Notes: generated by a model not told the origin, from the letters alone. Shown: positions 51,192-60,581, numbered from the stretch's first letter. The stretch: DNA of 64,000 nucleotides from Hydrogenophaga pseudoflava (GCF_031020795.1 NZ_JAVHJP010000006.1:62001-126000); one strand, 5' to 3'. Numbers and translations are program-made.

Positions 51192-53146
51192 GGCACAGAC
51201 TCCACGGAAAGGCCATGTCGACGGGCCCACACGGCCAGCGCATACAGGCACCAGATGCGGGTCCAGTAGAGGCCCGGGGCGCCCGCCTGATACGCCTGCC
51301 AGAGCTCGGCCACGACGCTCGGCGACAGGCCCACGCTGGCCATCAGGTCCCGGTCCGTGAGCACCGCGCCCACCTCCGAGCCCAGCGCGCCGAGCAGCCA
51401 ATGGTCGTAGGGCAGCTCGAAGCCCGACTTGGGCCGGTCGAACAAGGTCGGGTCCAGCCCCTGAAGCCCCGCGCTGCGCAGCATCGACTTGGAGCGCACG
51501 GGGTGGAACCGGATGTCGTCCGGCAAGGCCGCCACCGCTTCCAGCAACTGCTGATCGACCAGCGGCAGGCGGGTCTCGATGGAGGCGGCCATGCTGGTGG
51601 AGTCGGCATCGCGCAGCAGCCGCTCGCCCAGGAACAGCCGCTGTTCCAGCACCGCAATGGACGACAGATCGCTGCGGCCCGCGACCTCGGCGCGCAGCGC
51701 GGCGACCACCTCGGGCGTCAGCCCCATGTAGTCCGCCGCCAGGCCTTGCGCCGCCGTACCCAGCAGGCTCCGGTGGGTCTCGGGCAGAAACAGCGCATAG
51801 GCACACTGGTACAGCGCCAGCTGGTCGTCCCTGGCCGACACCATGGCAGGCAGCTTGGCCCAGCGGGTCTGCGGCCGGAACGCACCACCTTCCGGCGCCT
51901 TCCAGCGCGCGATGGCCCGTGCCCCGACCTGGCGCAGTCCATCCGGGACAAAACCCAGGCGACGCGACCATGCCGCCATAGCTGGCAGGTCGCGAAACGA
52001 GGTATAGCCGCCGAAAAGCTCGTCGCCGCCGCTGCCCACCAGCGCCACCTTGAAGCCGGCCTGCGCAACCGCCTGCGACATGAAGAACGAATTCAGACCG
52101 TCAAAGCTGGGTTGGTCCAGGCTGCCCATGGCCTCGTCCAGCCGGCCGAGAAAGCCCTCCTGCCGCAGAACGATCTCGTGGTGCTGCGTCCCGATGGCCT
52201 TGGAGACCGCGCGCGCGATATCCCCCTCGTTGCGTTCCTGTTCGGCAAAGGCGAGCGTGAAGGAGTGGACCGGATCGCGGGACACGCGCTTGGCCACGTT
52301 GGCGATGGCGGATGAGTCGACCCCGCCCGACAGAAAAACGCCGAGCGGCACATCGGACGCCAGGTGGCGGCGCACACTGTCTTCAAGCGCCATCGCCACG
52401 TCCTGGTCGGTCGAAGAGCCGCTGGGGGGAAGCGCCGCCTGGGTCCAGTAGCGCTTGCGCCGCAATTCGCGACCGTCCTGCGCATAGACCCTCATTTCGC
52501 CCGGCCAGAGCGACTCGATGCCCTCGACGATGGTTTCCGGCGCCACCGTGAACCCGTTCCAGACCATGCTGGCCACGGCAGAGCGGCGCAGTCGGGGCTG
52601 GCGCAGCAGACCGGAGCGCAGCAGTGCACGCACCTCGGATGCGAACGCAAAGGTCCAGTCGCCCGACGCATCGGGATTGCGCATGAAGTACAGCGGCTTG
52701 ATGCCCAGCGCGTCGCGCGCCAGCAGCAGCTCGCTGCGGCGCGGGTCCCACACGGCCAGCGCAAACATGCCGCGAAGCTCCTGCACTGCGTCGAATCCGT
52801 GCATGCTGATAAGCCGGAGCATGGCCGCCGTGTCACCGCTCGACCAGAGGGTCTGGCCCTGGCTGCCCAATGCCCGGCGGATGTCGATGTAGTTGTAGAT
52901 CTCGCCGTTGAGCACGGTGACGTCGCCACGCTCCGGGTCGGTCATCGGCTGGGAGGCTGCGGAGGTGAGGTCGAGGATCGACAGCCGCCGATGCCCCAGC
53001 ATGACACCCCGGCCGCGGGCGTCCGCCGGCCCCATCCAGATGCCGTCGCCGTCCGGTCCCCGATGCGCCATGGCATCCGTCATGCGTTGCAGCGCGAGGC
53101 GGTTGGCCTCTCCAACACGACCAACGATTCCAGCCAGGCCGCACAT
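51188..53146 (-). CDS. asnB: Asparagine synthetase (glutamine-hydrolysing) of the EPS type
   Basis: A 652-residue amidotransferase. Cys2 in MCGLAGIVG is the glutaminase nucleophile; AHRGPDGDG, RRLSILDLT and NGEIYNYIDIR complete that domain. The synthetase domain has the pyrophosphatase loop VFLSGGVDSSAIAN and GSGGDELFGGY. AsnB-like proteins in polysaccharide loci are thought to amidate sugar acids rather than make free asparagine. The true start at 53146 overlaps the preceding gene's stop by one base; the longer upstream frame is not used. Confidence 0.92.
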   Translation of the reverse strand: MCGLAGIVGRVGEANRLALQRMTDAMAHRGPDGDGIWMGPADARGRGVMLGHRRLSILDLTSAASQPMTDPERGDVTVLNGEIYNYIDIRRALGSQGQTLWSSGDTAAMLRLISMHGFDAVQELRGMFALAVWDPRRSELLLARDALGIKPLYFMRNPDASGDWTFAFASEVRALLRSGLLRQPRLRRSAVASMVWNGFTVAPETIVEGIESLWPGEMRVYAQDGRELRRKRYWTQAALPPSGSSTDQDVAMALEDSVRRHLASDVPLGVFLSGGVDSSAIANVAKRVSRDPVHSFTLAFAEQERNEGDIARAVSKAIGTQHHEIVLRQEGFLGRLDEAMGSLDQPSFDGLNSFFMSQAVAQAGFKVALVGSGGDELFGGYTSFRDLPAMAAWSRRLGFVPDGLRQVGARAIARWKAPEGGAFRPQTRWAKLPAMVSARDDQLALYQCAYALFLPETHRSLLGTAAQGLAADYMGLTPEVVAALRAEVAGRSDLSSIAVLEQRLFLGERLLRDADSTSMAASIETRLPLVDQQLLEAVAALPDDIRFHPVRSKSMLRSAGLQGLDPTLFDRPKSGFELPYDHWLLGALGSEVGAVLTDRDLMASVGLSPSVVAELWQAYQAGAPGLYWTRIWCLYALAVWARRHGLSVESVP

Positions 53147-54042
53147 CAGGCACGCCCCGTCAGATCGCGCACGGCGCGGGCTTTGCCCACCACCAGCGCG
53201 CGCAGCTGGTAGGCGCGCAGGAAGCGCCGAAATTCCGGGTTGTCGTAGCGGGGCTTGCGCTGCAAGGCCGCCTTCAGCCAGCCCCACAACATGGCGGCGC
53301 TGCCCAGCACATAGGGCTTCTGATTGACGCGCGACAGCGCACTCGCGGCCATGAACAGGAAGCCGGTCCCCATGAAGTACTGGCCGTAGCCGTGGCGCAT
53401 GCGACCGGTGTAGATGCTGTCCTGGCTGGAGCCCATGGGCCGCAGGTGCACGAACCGCAGCTCGGGGTCGTCCCAGCTGCAGGCCACCCAGCCCTTCATG
53501 CGGCACTGGTGGCAATCAATGCCATCCCACATCACTTCGCGCACAAACCCGCCGATCGCCTCGAAACAGCTGACCCGGTAGAACTTGGTCATGCCCAGCG
53601 ACGTTTCATCGCCATGGCGCTCGGCGATCAGCTCTCCGCCCTCTTCCAGATACGCCTTGCCACTGCAGGTGGCGATCCGCGGGTCGTCCGACATGCGCTT
53701 CATCAATATCTCGAAATACCGGGGCGGCAACCGCAGGTCCAGATCGAGTTTGCAAACAAACTCGTAGTCCTGCGGATGGATCGCCGCGTAGCCGGAATAG
53801 AAAGCATCCACGACGCCCGGCCCCACGGCGCGATGACCGCGGTCCTGGCGGGTGACGATCTGGATCCAGTCGTGGCGGGCAGCGTACTCGGCCAGTATCT
53901 GCGGGGTGGCATCGGTAGACCCATCGTCCACGATGACCCACTTTGCGGGCCGCACCGACTGGCCGACCACCGTGTCCAGCGTCTGGCGCATGTACTGCGC
54001 CTCGTTGCGGCACGGCGAGATCAAAACATAGCGCTGTGTCAT
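53146..54042 (-). CDS. Family 2 glycosyltransferase
   Basis: A 298-residue GT-A enzyme: YVLISPCRNEAQYM, WVIVDDGSTDATPQIL, and CKLDLDLRLPPRYFE (DxD). RFVHLRPMGSSQDSIYTGRM lies in the acceptor half, and a hydrophobic segment occurs near 225-240. It leads the minus-strand operon with asnB, a GT4 gene and the deacetylase gene. ATG at 54042 gives the normal family start. A nested dyad lies 64 bases upstream. Confidence 0.9.
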   Translation of the reverse strand: MTQRYVLISPCRNEAQYMRQTLDTVVGQSVRPAKWVIVDDGSTDATPQILAEYAARHDWIQIVTRQDRGHRAVGPGVVDAFYSGYAAIHPQDYEFVCKLDLDLRLPPRYFEILMKRMSDDPRIATCSGKAYLEEGGELIAERHGDETSLGMTKFYRVSCFEAIGGFVREVMWDGIDCHQCRMKGWVACSWDDPELRFVHLRPMGSSQDSIYTGRMRHGYGQYFMGTGFLFMAASALSRVNQKPYVLGSAAMLWGWLKAALQRKPRYDNPEFRRFLRAYQLRALVVGKARAVRDLTGRA

Positions 54043-54105
54043 ATGTCGCTTGGGTACGTCTGGGAGGGGGTCCCGCAACTGAGTCGGCAGTATTCAGCTG
54101 GGCTC

Positions 54106-54144
54106 TGGAACGGATGGTACACGCAACAATTTGTACCTGTTCCA
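54106..54144 (-). promoter_or_regulatory. Nested inverted repeat upstream of the minus-strand operon
   Basis: On the plus strand the order is TGGAAC, GGAT, GGTACA, ten bases, TGTACC, T, GTTCCA. Outer arms (54106-54111 with 54139-54144) and inner arms (54116-54121 with 54132-54137) are both perfect. The site lies in the 184-base gap between the beta-helix gene stop (54227) and the family 2 transferase start (54042). It may be an operator for a dimeric regulator or a leader hairpin. Confidence 0.5.
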
Positions 54145-54226
54145 GCGCGCACACTCGTCAGACGAACCGCCGGGGATGAGACGCCCGTTTGCAGCCGCCG
54201 GCCGGTCAACCTGCAAGGCCCAACAG

Positions 54227-55870
54227 CTACCGGGTGAAGAACGGGCCCACCCATTCGGGCGGCAGCAACTTGTAAGAATTGCCGAACTGGCTGATGTTGG
54301 GCACACCGCCGTCGGCCCGGGTGTTCCCCCGCGACGACATGCGACGACCCATCAGGATGAACTCGGTGTTGGTGTTCGGGCCGCGGTGGAACACGTTGTT
54401 CTCCAGCACCACGTCCTCCAGACCCTGCCGGCTGTCAGGGCCGTTGTTCTCGGGGCTGGCGCCACCGGTGAACGAGTTGTTGTCGGCGGCGTCTCCCAGG
54501 CGGTTGTTGGCAATGACGATCTGCCTCGATGCCCAGGTGCTGCCGGAGGTGGCGTAGTTGTCGTTGTACTCACCCAGACCGCCGGAGTGGATCTTCAGTG
54601 CATGGCGGATGCCGTCAGAGGACCGGCCACGCAGCGCGTTGTGTGCGATGAAGCCTTTGTGCATGCCCCACAGACGCACCGTGTGCTGCTGTGCGGTGCC
54701 CATGTCGTTGCCCATGATGACGAAGCGACTGCCTTCCCCCGCCATGTTCAGATGCGGGTTGGCGGTACTGCCACGCAACTGGTTTTCCACAACGAACAGT
54801 TCCCGTGGCTGGTGGTACTGGCTGGCGGCCAATTTGTGGTTCTGAACGACGTACGCCAGCGCGCTGGCCAGATTGATCTGGGCCGTGGTGAGATCACCCG
54901 TGGGCACATCGAAAGTGTTGCGATAGACCAGCAGACGCGACATGGTCACGAACTGCTCAAGGCTCTGAAGGATGTTGAGATCCATCACGGTGACGTCGCG
55001 GGGAAACGCCGATGAAGAAGGCCGTATGCCCCCCACCAGCACGCGGTTCACACGCGGCTTCTCCCCGCTTCCGAACGCCCCCACCTGCACGTTCTGGCTC
55101 CCGTGTCCGATCTCGATGGAGCCAAACGTCTCGCCTCTGCGCAGCAACACCCGACGGCCATTGAACGCAGACGAGCCCGGAACCATCGCCACGCGCGAGG
55201 CCCCGGCAGGACAGTCGGAGAAGTTACCCGCGGTAGACACACAGATGGTCGCCATCCCCGCATACACCACATTCGGATCCAGCACCTCCACGCTGACCAC
55301 GCTTTCCGAATACCCCCCTGCCTGATCGGTGGCACGGACACGCACCTGGTAAGTGCCTGGCTGGTCAAACACGTGCGCGGCCAAAGGCCCACCGCTCTGC
55401 ACATTCTTCGGCAGGCCCGAGACAGGCCAGACCTGGCCCCTCTCATCATCAAAGCTGAACGTATAACGCACCTGGTGAAACGGATGCTGGTTGGCAAGAC
55501 CGGAGGTCGTTCCCGTGGCGTCAAACAGCACAGCCAACGGCGCCGGACCGCTCAGACGCGTTGCCTCCAGACTCGCCTCGATCGTGCGGGATGGCTGACC
55601 GGTCGCGGAAGCCGGTGCAGCGGCCGCAGACATCCGGCAGCCCTGCTGCTCGCGGTGCCCCCGGGCACGCGAGGACGAGTTCATGCAATTTACCGGAACA
55701 CTGTCCGGCGCATCGCTCTGCTGACTGTTCGGTCTGTAGACCACCGGCATCAGCGAAGCCGCGGCCGTCGACGACGGCTCCGACCGCGCAGGACCACAGG
55801 CGGTCAAGGCCGGCACACTGACCAGCACAAAGACCGACAGAACCAGACATGGGCTGGTGGATAGCGGCAT
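54227..55870 (-). CDS. Lipoprotein with PKD-like domain and right-handed beta-helix
   Basis: A 547-residue lipoprotein (signal ending PALTAC, lipidated Cys25). After a Ser/Ala-rich linker comes a PKD/Ig-like domain (about 97-200: APLAVLFDATGT, ... GTYQVRVRATDQAGG). Then from about 230 a repeat-rich region with VVENQLRGS, FIAHNALRGR, IVIANNRLGD and VLENNVFHRG, the N-x-(L/F) ladder of parallel beta-helix proteins. Such folds are used by polysaccharide lyases and epimerases; I see no catalytic set I can name. Its place between galE and the transferase operon points to a surface role on the EPS. Confidence 0.75.
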   Translation of the reverse strand: MPLSTSPCLVLSVFVLVSVPALTACGPARSEPSSTAAASLMPVVYRPNSQQSDAPDSVPVNCMNSSSRARGHREQQGCRMSAAAAPASATGQPSRTIEASLEATRLSGPAPLAVLFDATGTTSGLANQHPFHQVRYTFSFDDERGQVWPVSGLPKNVQSGGPLAAHVFDQPGTYQVRVRATDQAGGYSESVVSVEVLDPNVVYAGMATICVSTAGNFSDCPAGASRVAMVPGSSAFNGRRVLLRRGETFGSIEIGHGSQNVQVGAFGSGEKPRVNRVLVGGIRPSSSAFPRDVTVMDLNILQSLEQFVTMSRLLVYRNTFDVPTGDLTTAQINLASALAYVVQNHKLAASQYHQPRELFVVENQLRGSTANPHLNMAGEGSRFVIMGNDMGTAQQHTVRLWGMHKGFIAHNALRGRSSDGIRHALKIHSGGLGEYNDNYATSGSTWASRQIVIANNRLGDAADNNSFTGGASPENNGPDSRQGLEDVVLENNVFHRGPNTNTEFILMGRRMSSRGNTRADGGVPNISQFGNSYKLLPPEWVGPFFTR

Positions 55871-55940
55871 ATGGTCCTCCTTCTTCCTGACGATGCAGGC
55901 AAATCGATCGGTTCAGGACATGGAGACCCAAGGAGCCAGC

Positions 55941-56951
55941 TTATCCGCCCGCAAGCCTGCTTTGAAATCCCCAGGCACTGGCGCACATGTCTTCCAGCGA
56001 CCGCGTGGCCCGCCAATTCAATCCTTGCGCTGCGGAGCGGATGTCGGCATAGGAACAGGCCACATCGCCTTGCCGCCGGCCTGTGATCTCAAATGGAATG
56101 GAGCGGCCGGACTGGGCCTCGAAGGCACGAATCATTTCCAGGACGCTGTACCCTCTTCCGGTTCCCAGATTGAATGCATGCCAGCCGCTGTTGGACGACA
56201 GGTAATCGAGAGCCGCCACATGGCCTTCGGCCAGATCCATGACGTGGATGTAGTCACGCACCCCTGTGCCATCCGGAGTCGGATAGTCGTCCCCAAACAC
56301 CTTCAGTCGCTCCAGTTCGCCTGATGCGACCTGAACCACATAGGGCATCAGATTGTTCGGAATCCCTCGCGGGCGGTCCCCGATCAGGCCGCTTGAATGG
56401 GCACCAACCGGATTGAAGTAGCGAAGGCAGACGGCACCCAGGGATGGACGCGAGACACAGACGTCCCTCAACATGTCTTCGATGTGCAGCTTGCTGCGGC
56501 CGTACGCATTGATCACATGCTGCGGATGCGATTCGTCCACGGGAAGGTACCGGGGGTCTCCGTAAATGGTGGCGCTGCTGCTGAACACGAGATGGGCAAC
56601 CGACTCGGCCTCCATCGCCTCCAGCAGCCCGAGGGCCCCACAGACGTTGTTCTGGTAGTACTTCAGCGGCCACTGGACCGATTCGCCCACGGATTTGAAG
56701 CCCGCGAGATGAATGACCGAATCAACGGAATGCTCTCGAATGACATCCCGAACCAGCTTCACGTCGGCCACGTCTCCCCGATGGAATGCAGGCGATCTGC
56801 CCGCAATTTCGGAAATCCGGTCCACCACGCCCTGGTGACTGTTGGACAGGTTGTCCACAATGGCCACATGATGGCCCGCTGCCATCAGGACCACAGCCAC
56901 ATGGCTGCCAATGTATCCGCACCCACCGGTCAACAACACATTCATGGCCAT
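55941..56951 (-). CDS. galE: UDP-glucose 4-epimerase
   Basis: A 336-residue extended short-chain dehydrogenase. NAD-binding VLLTGGCGYIGSH, FSSSATIYG (catalytic Ser/Thr), and the YGRSK motif (Tyr, Lys) are all intact; NPVGAHSSGLIGDRP and GTGVRDYIHVMDLAEGH are typical of GalE. It converts UDP-Glc and UDP-Gal and supplies precursors for the neighbouring polysaccharide. ATG at 56951 is used; an ATG two codons in is also possible. It is separated from the beta-helix gene by 70 bases. Confidence 0.94.
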   Translation of the reverse strand: MAMNVLLTGGCGYIGSHVAVVLMAAGHHVAIVDNLSNSHQGVVDRISEIAGRSPAFHRGDVADVKLVRDVIREHSVDSVIHLAGFKSVGESVQWPLKYYQNNVCGALGLLEAMEAESVAHLVFSSSATIYGDPRYLPVDESHPQHVINAYGRSKLHIEDMLRDVCVSRPSLGAVCLRYFNPVGAHSSGLIGDRPRGIPNNLMPYVVQVASGELERLKVFGDDYPTPDGTGVRDYIHVMDLAEGHVAALDYLSSNSGWHAFNLGTGRGYSVLEMIRAFEAQSGRSIPFEITGRRQGDVACSYADIRSAAQGLNWRATRSLEDMCASAWGFQSRLAGG

Positions 56952-56962
56952 TCACATCCATT

Positions 56963-56991
56963 CAATTGCAGACAGACCTGCAAAGCAATTG
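56963..56991 (-). promoter_or_regulatory. Imperfect palindrome ahead of galE
   Basis: CAATTGC (56963-56969) pairs with GCAATTG (56985-56991), and TGCAG (56967-56971) with CTGCA (56978-56982), giving a near-continuous hairpin with a two-base bulge. It begins 12 bases before the galE start in the 74-base gap after the GGDEF-EAL gene. It could be an operator or a leader structure; there is no T-run, so it is unlikely to be a terminator. Confidence 0.4.
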
Positions 56992-57025
56992 CATCCCTAA
57001 GCGGGGACAGCACCTTCCTCATCGC

Positions 57026-60022
57026 CTAATCCACCGCCATCGTCACGTCAGGTGACGGGTTGCGGAGAAAAGCGTCCAGGGTCTCGATGGGCAAGGCTGG
57101 TGCGAACAGGTGCCCCTGAAACTGGTCGCACCCGAGATAGGCCAGAAAGTCGCGGGCCTCCTGCGTTTCCACGCCCTCTGCCACCACCTGCAGGCTCAGG
57201 CTCTGCGCCAGCGCGATGATGGCGCGCGATATCGCCGCGTCATTGGGGTCGGTCAGCACATCGGCAACAAAGCCTTTGTCGATCTTCAACTGGTCCAGGG
57301 GCAGCCGCTTCAGGCACGACAAAGACGAATAACCCACCCCGAAATCGTCCAGCGACAGAGTGACACCCAGCTCCTTGAGCATGCCCATCTTCTGGATGGT
57401 GATCTCCATGCGGTCCGCCAGAAGGCTTTCGGTCAGTTCCAGCTTCAACCGGTGCGGACGAATGCCCGTGCGCTGGATGGCGGCCATCACCATGTCCACG
57501 AAGTTCGGATGGCGGAACTGGTACACGCTCACGTTCACCGCAATGCTGAGATGGGCGGTCTGCGCGCGCGAAGCCCATGCGGCCAGCTGCTCGCAGGCGG
57601 TTTCCAGTACCCACATGCCCAGAGGCAGGATGAGCCCCGTGTCTTCAGCCACCGGAATGAAATCGGCCGGTTTGATCAATCCCTTTTCGGGGTGCTGCCA
57701 GCGCACCAGCGCTTCCACCCCCGTGACGACACCCTGCCGGTCCACCTGTGGCTGGTAGTGCACCACGAACTGCTTCTCACGCAAGCCCACACGCAGTGCA
57801 ACGCCGACCGCCGCGTTGGCACTGACCGAAGCCTGCATGTCCGGGTCGAAATAGCACAGGGTATTGCGCCCCAGTCCTTTGGCCTGGTACATGGCCAGAT
57901 CGGCCTGCTTCAGCAGCTCGCTCACGTCGCTTTGTTCACCGCTGAACGATGTGGCCCCGATGCTGGGCGTGGCAAAGTGCTGGTGCCCGGCGATCTGAAA
58001 CGGCTCGCGCAACACATTCAGCACCTTTTCGGCCAAGGTGCGCAGCTTGCTGGCCGCAGCCGTCGCGTCCGTGCTCAGGTCGTCGACCATCACCACAAAC
58101 TCGTCGCCACCGAGCCGCGCCACCGTGTCGGTCTTGCGCACGCTCTTGGTCAGGCGCTGGGCCACCTGCTGCAGCAGCTGGTCTCCGACATGGTGGCCGA
58201 GCGTGTCATTGAGAATCTTGAAGTTGTCGAGATCAATGAACATCAGCGCACCGAACTGGCCGGAGCGGGCGCTTTGCGAAAGAGCCTTCTGCAAGCGGTC
58301 CAGCAGCAACTGGCGGTTGGGCAGATCCGTCAGGGGGTCGTAGAAGGCCAGGTGACGGATCATGTCCTCGGCGTTCTTGCGCTGGGTGATGTCCCGCCCC
58401 ACCGCCACCCAGTGCGTCACCTCTTCGGCGCTGGCCTGCACAGACACCACCTCCAGCTCGATCCAGAACAGGGCTCCGTTCTTCCGGCGGATCATGAGTT
58501 CGGTGCGCGCCTGGCGCGTTTCCCTCAGCCCCCTGGCTTTCTCGAGCAGCTTGAACATCGCCGGATCTAGCTCCAGCAGGATCCTGGGCGTCTGGCCCAG
58601 CACATCGTCCCGGCTGTAGCCGGTTTGTTTTTCGAACGCGTCGTTGACAAACACGATGCGCGGTTCATCTTCCGGGCCCGCCCCCGCTTCGGCAATCGCG
58701 ACGATGTCGTTCAGACGGGCCACACTGGTTTCCAGCAGCATCAGCTGCTCTTGAGAGCGCCTGCGTTCCGTGACGTCACGGAAGTACACCGCCAGGCCTT
58801 CGGCAAACGGATAAGCCCTCACTTCCAGCCACTTGCCCAGCGTCGGAAAGAAGTCCTCCAGTTCGACGCGCCGGTTGGTCTTGAGTGCCACCCCCAGCTG
58901 TGTCCGCAACCGCTGCGCCAAACCCTCGCTGAAGTCGTGCCACACCTCCAGTCCCAGAAGCTCGGCTGTGGTCTTCTGAAGGAGCCGCTCGCTCTCCTGG
59001 TTCAGGTAAGTGAAACAGCATTGGCGGTCCAGGGTCACAAATGCCTCGGTGATGCTGGCCAGCGTCGTGGTCAGCCGCATGGCCAGACGCAGCGTTTCCT
59101 GTTGTGCCTGCTTCTGAGCCGAAATGTCCTGCACCGCACCCTGTATGCGAACGATCTGCCCGTGTGCATCGCGTACGGCATTCCCCACGGTGCGGACCCA
59201 CTTCGGACTGGCGCCAGGCACTTGCACCTGGATTTCTTCGTCGAACGCTTCACCTGTCTGGGCGCACCGTTCCAGCCGCTGGCGTATGCCGGTGCGCCAC
59301 TCTGGCGTGTAACGCAGCACCATCGCCGCCAGATCTTCGACCGTTTCACCCTCGCCGAGTCCCAGGATACTCCCGTACTCGTCAGAGTGCTGTATGTGGC
59401 CTGTGTTGATGTCCACCGACCAGCTGCCCACCCCGGCGGTGTGCTCGGTAAGGTTCAACCGGCTTTCGCTTTCGTGGAGCGCCTTGCCCAGCAGCTCTTC
59501 CCTGCCCTGCGTCAGGTGTGCAGACTGCTGCTGTTGGTAGAGCAGTTCCTGCAGTTGCCCGGCATGGATGGCCAGCACCTGCAAGCCCGGAAGAACCGCC
59601 TTGACCTCTTCTACGTCCCGCGGCGCGGTGTCGAGCAACACCAGCCATGTCGGGTGGTGTGCAGGACCGGACGGTAGCGCCAGCACCAGACAAAAGCGGG
59701 CGTGCAGCGATACCAGCAGAGGATGGCCTTCCCAGTCAGGAAGTGCCGCCACATCCTGCGGGCTCACGTACAGTTCCGGGGAAGACGCAACCCCTGCGCA
59801 CAGATCCCTGACAGCAGCATCGAGGCCCGCGGGCAAACCGCTTGCAGCCACCAGAAGCGGCCCCTCGGGAAAGCACCTGACCAGCAGTGCCGTCGCCACC
59901 TGCCCGACATAGGTCGCCAGTTGGGTGATCTGAGTCCACTCCACGCTGGACAAGGCAGTGTTTGAGGGCGTGGTCAAGGGAGTTGCTTCATCGTGTGGGT
60001 GTGCACGGTGTCCTTGTTGCAT
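57026..60022 (-). CDS. GAF-like/PAS-GGDEF-EAL cyclic di-GMP protein
   Basis: A 998-residue sensor. An N-terminal GAF-like region (about 20-165) is followed by three PAS-like domains (about 190-305, 320-430 and 440-555, with PAC ends such as IQGAVQDISAQKQ and WVAVGRDITQRK). GGDEF domain: RLGGDEFVVMV, all active-site residues present. EAL domain: EALVRW, LELTESLL, DDFGVGYSSL and FVA...ND, which look complete. It may make, break or only sense cyclic di-GMP. No membrane helices are seen. Position next to galE and the EPS genes suggests control of that locus (inference). ATG at 60022 is preferred but not certain; one further upstream exists. Confidence 0.9.
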   Translation of the reverse strand: MQQGHRAHPHDEATPLTTPSNTALSSVEWTQITQLATYVGQVATALLVRCFPEGPLLVAASGLPAGLDAAVRDLCAGVASSPELYVSPQDVAALPDWEGHPLLVSLHARFCLVLALPSGPAHHPTWLVLLDTAPRDVEEVKAVLPGLQVLAIHAGQLQELLYQQQQSAHLTQGREELLGKALHESESRLNLTEHTAGVGSWSVDINTGHIQHSDEYGSILGLGEGETVEDLAAMVLRYTPEWRTGIRQRLERCAQTGEAFDEEIQVQVPGASPKWVRTVGNAVRDAHGQIVRIQGAVQDISAQKQAQQETLRLAMRLTTTLASITEAFVTLDRQCCFTYLNQESERLLQKTTAELLGLEVWHDFSEGLAQRLRTQLGVALKTNRRVELEDFFPTLGKWLEVRAYPFAEGLAVYFRDVTERRRSQEQLMLLETSVARLNDIVAIAEAGAGPEDEPRIVFVNDAFEKQTGYSRDDVLGQTPRILLELDPAMFKLLEKARGLRETRQARTELMIRRKNGALFWIELEVVSVQASAEEVTHWVAVGRDITQRKNAEDMIRHLAFYDPLTDLPNRQLLLDRLQKALSQSARSGQFGALMFIDLDNFKILNDTLGHHVGDQLLQQVAQRLTKSVRKTDTVARLGGDEFVVMVDDLSTDATAAASKLRTLAEKVLNVLREPFQIAGHQHFATPSIGATSFSGEQSDVSELLKQADLAMYQAKGLGRNTLCYFDPDMQASVSANAAVGVALRVGLREKQFVVHYQPQVDRQGVVTGVEALVRWQHPEKGLIKPADFIPVAEDTGLILPLGMWVLETACEQLAAWASRAQTAHLSIAVNVSVYQFRHPNFVDMVMAAIQRTGIRPHRLKLELTESLLADRMEITIQKMGMLKELGVTLSLDDFGVGYSSLSCLKRLPLDQLKIDKGFVADVLTDPNDAAISRAIIALAQSLSLQVVAEGVETQEARDFLAYLGCDQFQGHLFAPALPIETLDAFLRNPSPDVTMAVD

Positions 60023-60220
60023 GGGGGCGCCCGCTTTTATCGAATGGTGGTTCAAGCATACCGTCTCACCCGCAGCCGTCCAGAGCGGGAAGGCCTCGCT
60101 CAAGGTCGGTCAGTTGTGGACTAGTTGGCAAGCCCCCTCGTTTTGGGGAGGAAAACACGTAACAAGCCCGTTGCAACTTGTAGCTTCCGTATTAACATTG
60201 CCTTGCGTCTGCAGTACCGA

Positions 60221-60571
60221 ATGGATGATTCAGCATCTGAAACGGGCAAGGCGACAGAAAGGGCGAAAGTGAGCGCACTGGCAGAACTCCGGCAACACCG
60301 CGATGTGAACAGCCTGAGATCCGCATTGCATGAACTGTGCGGTCAGTTCGGCCGGATCACGCGGCTGGATATCCTTACAGCCATGCATGAAGGCACCAAG
60401 CAGGCGATTTGCTTCATGCGGATGGAAAGACCCGAGCAGGAACAGACGCTCATGAAAACCTTGGGCGTGGGGCGTTTCGGAGGTGAAGTGGTGTTTGTGC
60501 TGGACCTCAATGTCCCGGTGACCGCCGAGGATGCCGGCCCTTCCTCTCAATGGGCCGAGTCCAACTTCTGA
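60221..60571 (+). CDS. Small protein of unknown function
   Basis: A 116-residue protein not recognised with confidence. After a charged lead (MDDSASETGKATERAK) it has helix-forming LRSALHELCGQFGRI, a strand-like RLDILTAMHE, then QAICFMRMERPEQEQ and GGEVVFVLDLNVP. The alternation of helix and strand faintly recalls an RNA-recognition-motif fold, but canonical RNP motifs are not visible. ATG at 60221 is taken as start. It is divergent from the GGDEF-EAL gene and followed by a strong hairpin, which supports its being expressed. Confidence 0.6.
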   Translation: MDDSASETGKATERAKVSALAELRQHRDVNSLRSALHELCGQFGRITRLDILTAMHEGTKQAICFMRMERPEQEQTLMKTLGVGRFGGEVVFVLDLNVPVTAEDAGPSSQWAESNF

Positions 60572-60581
60572 CCGGGCCACT

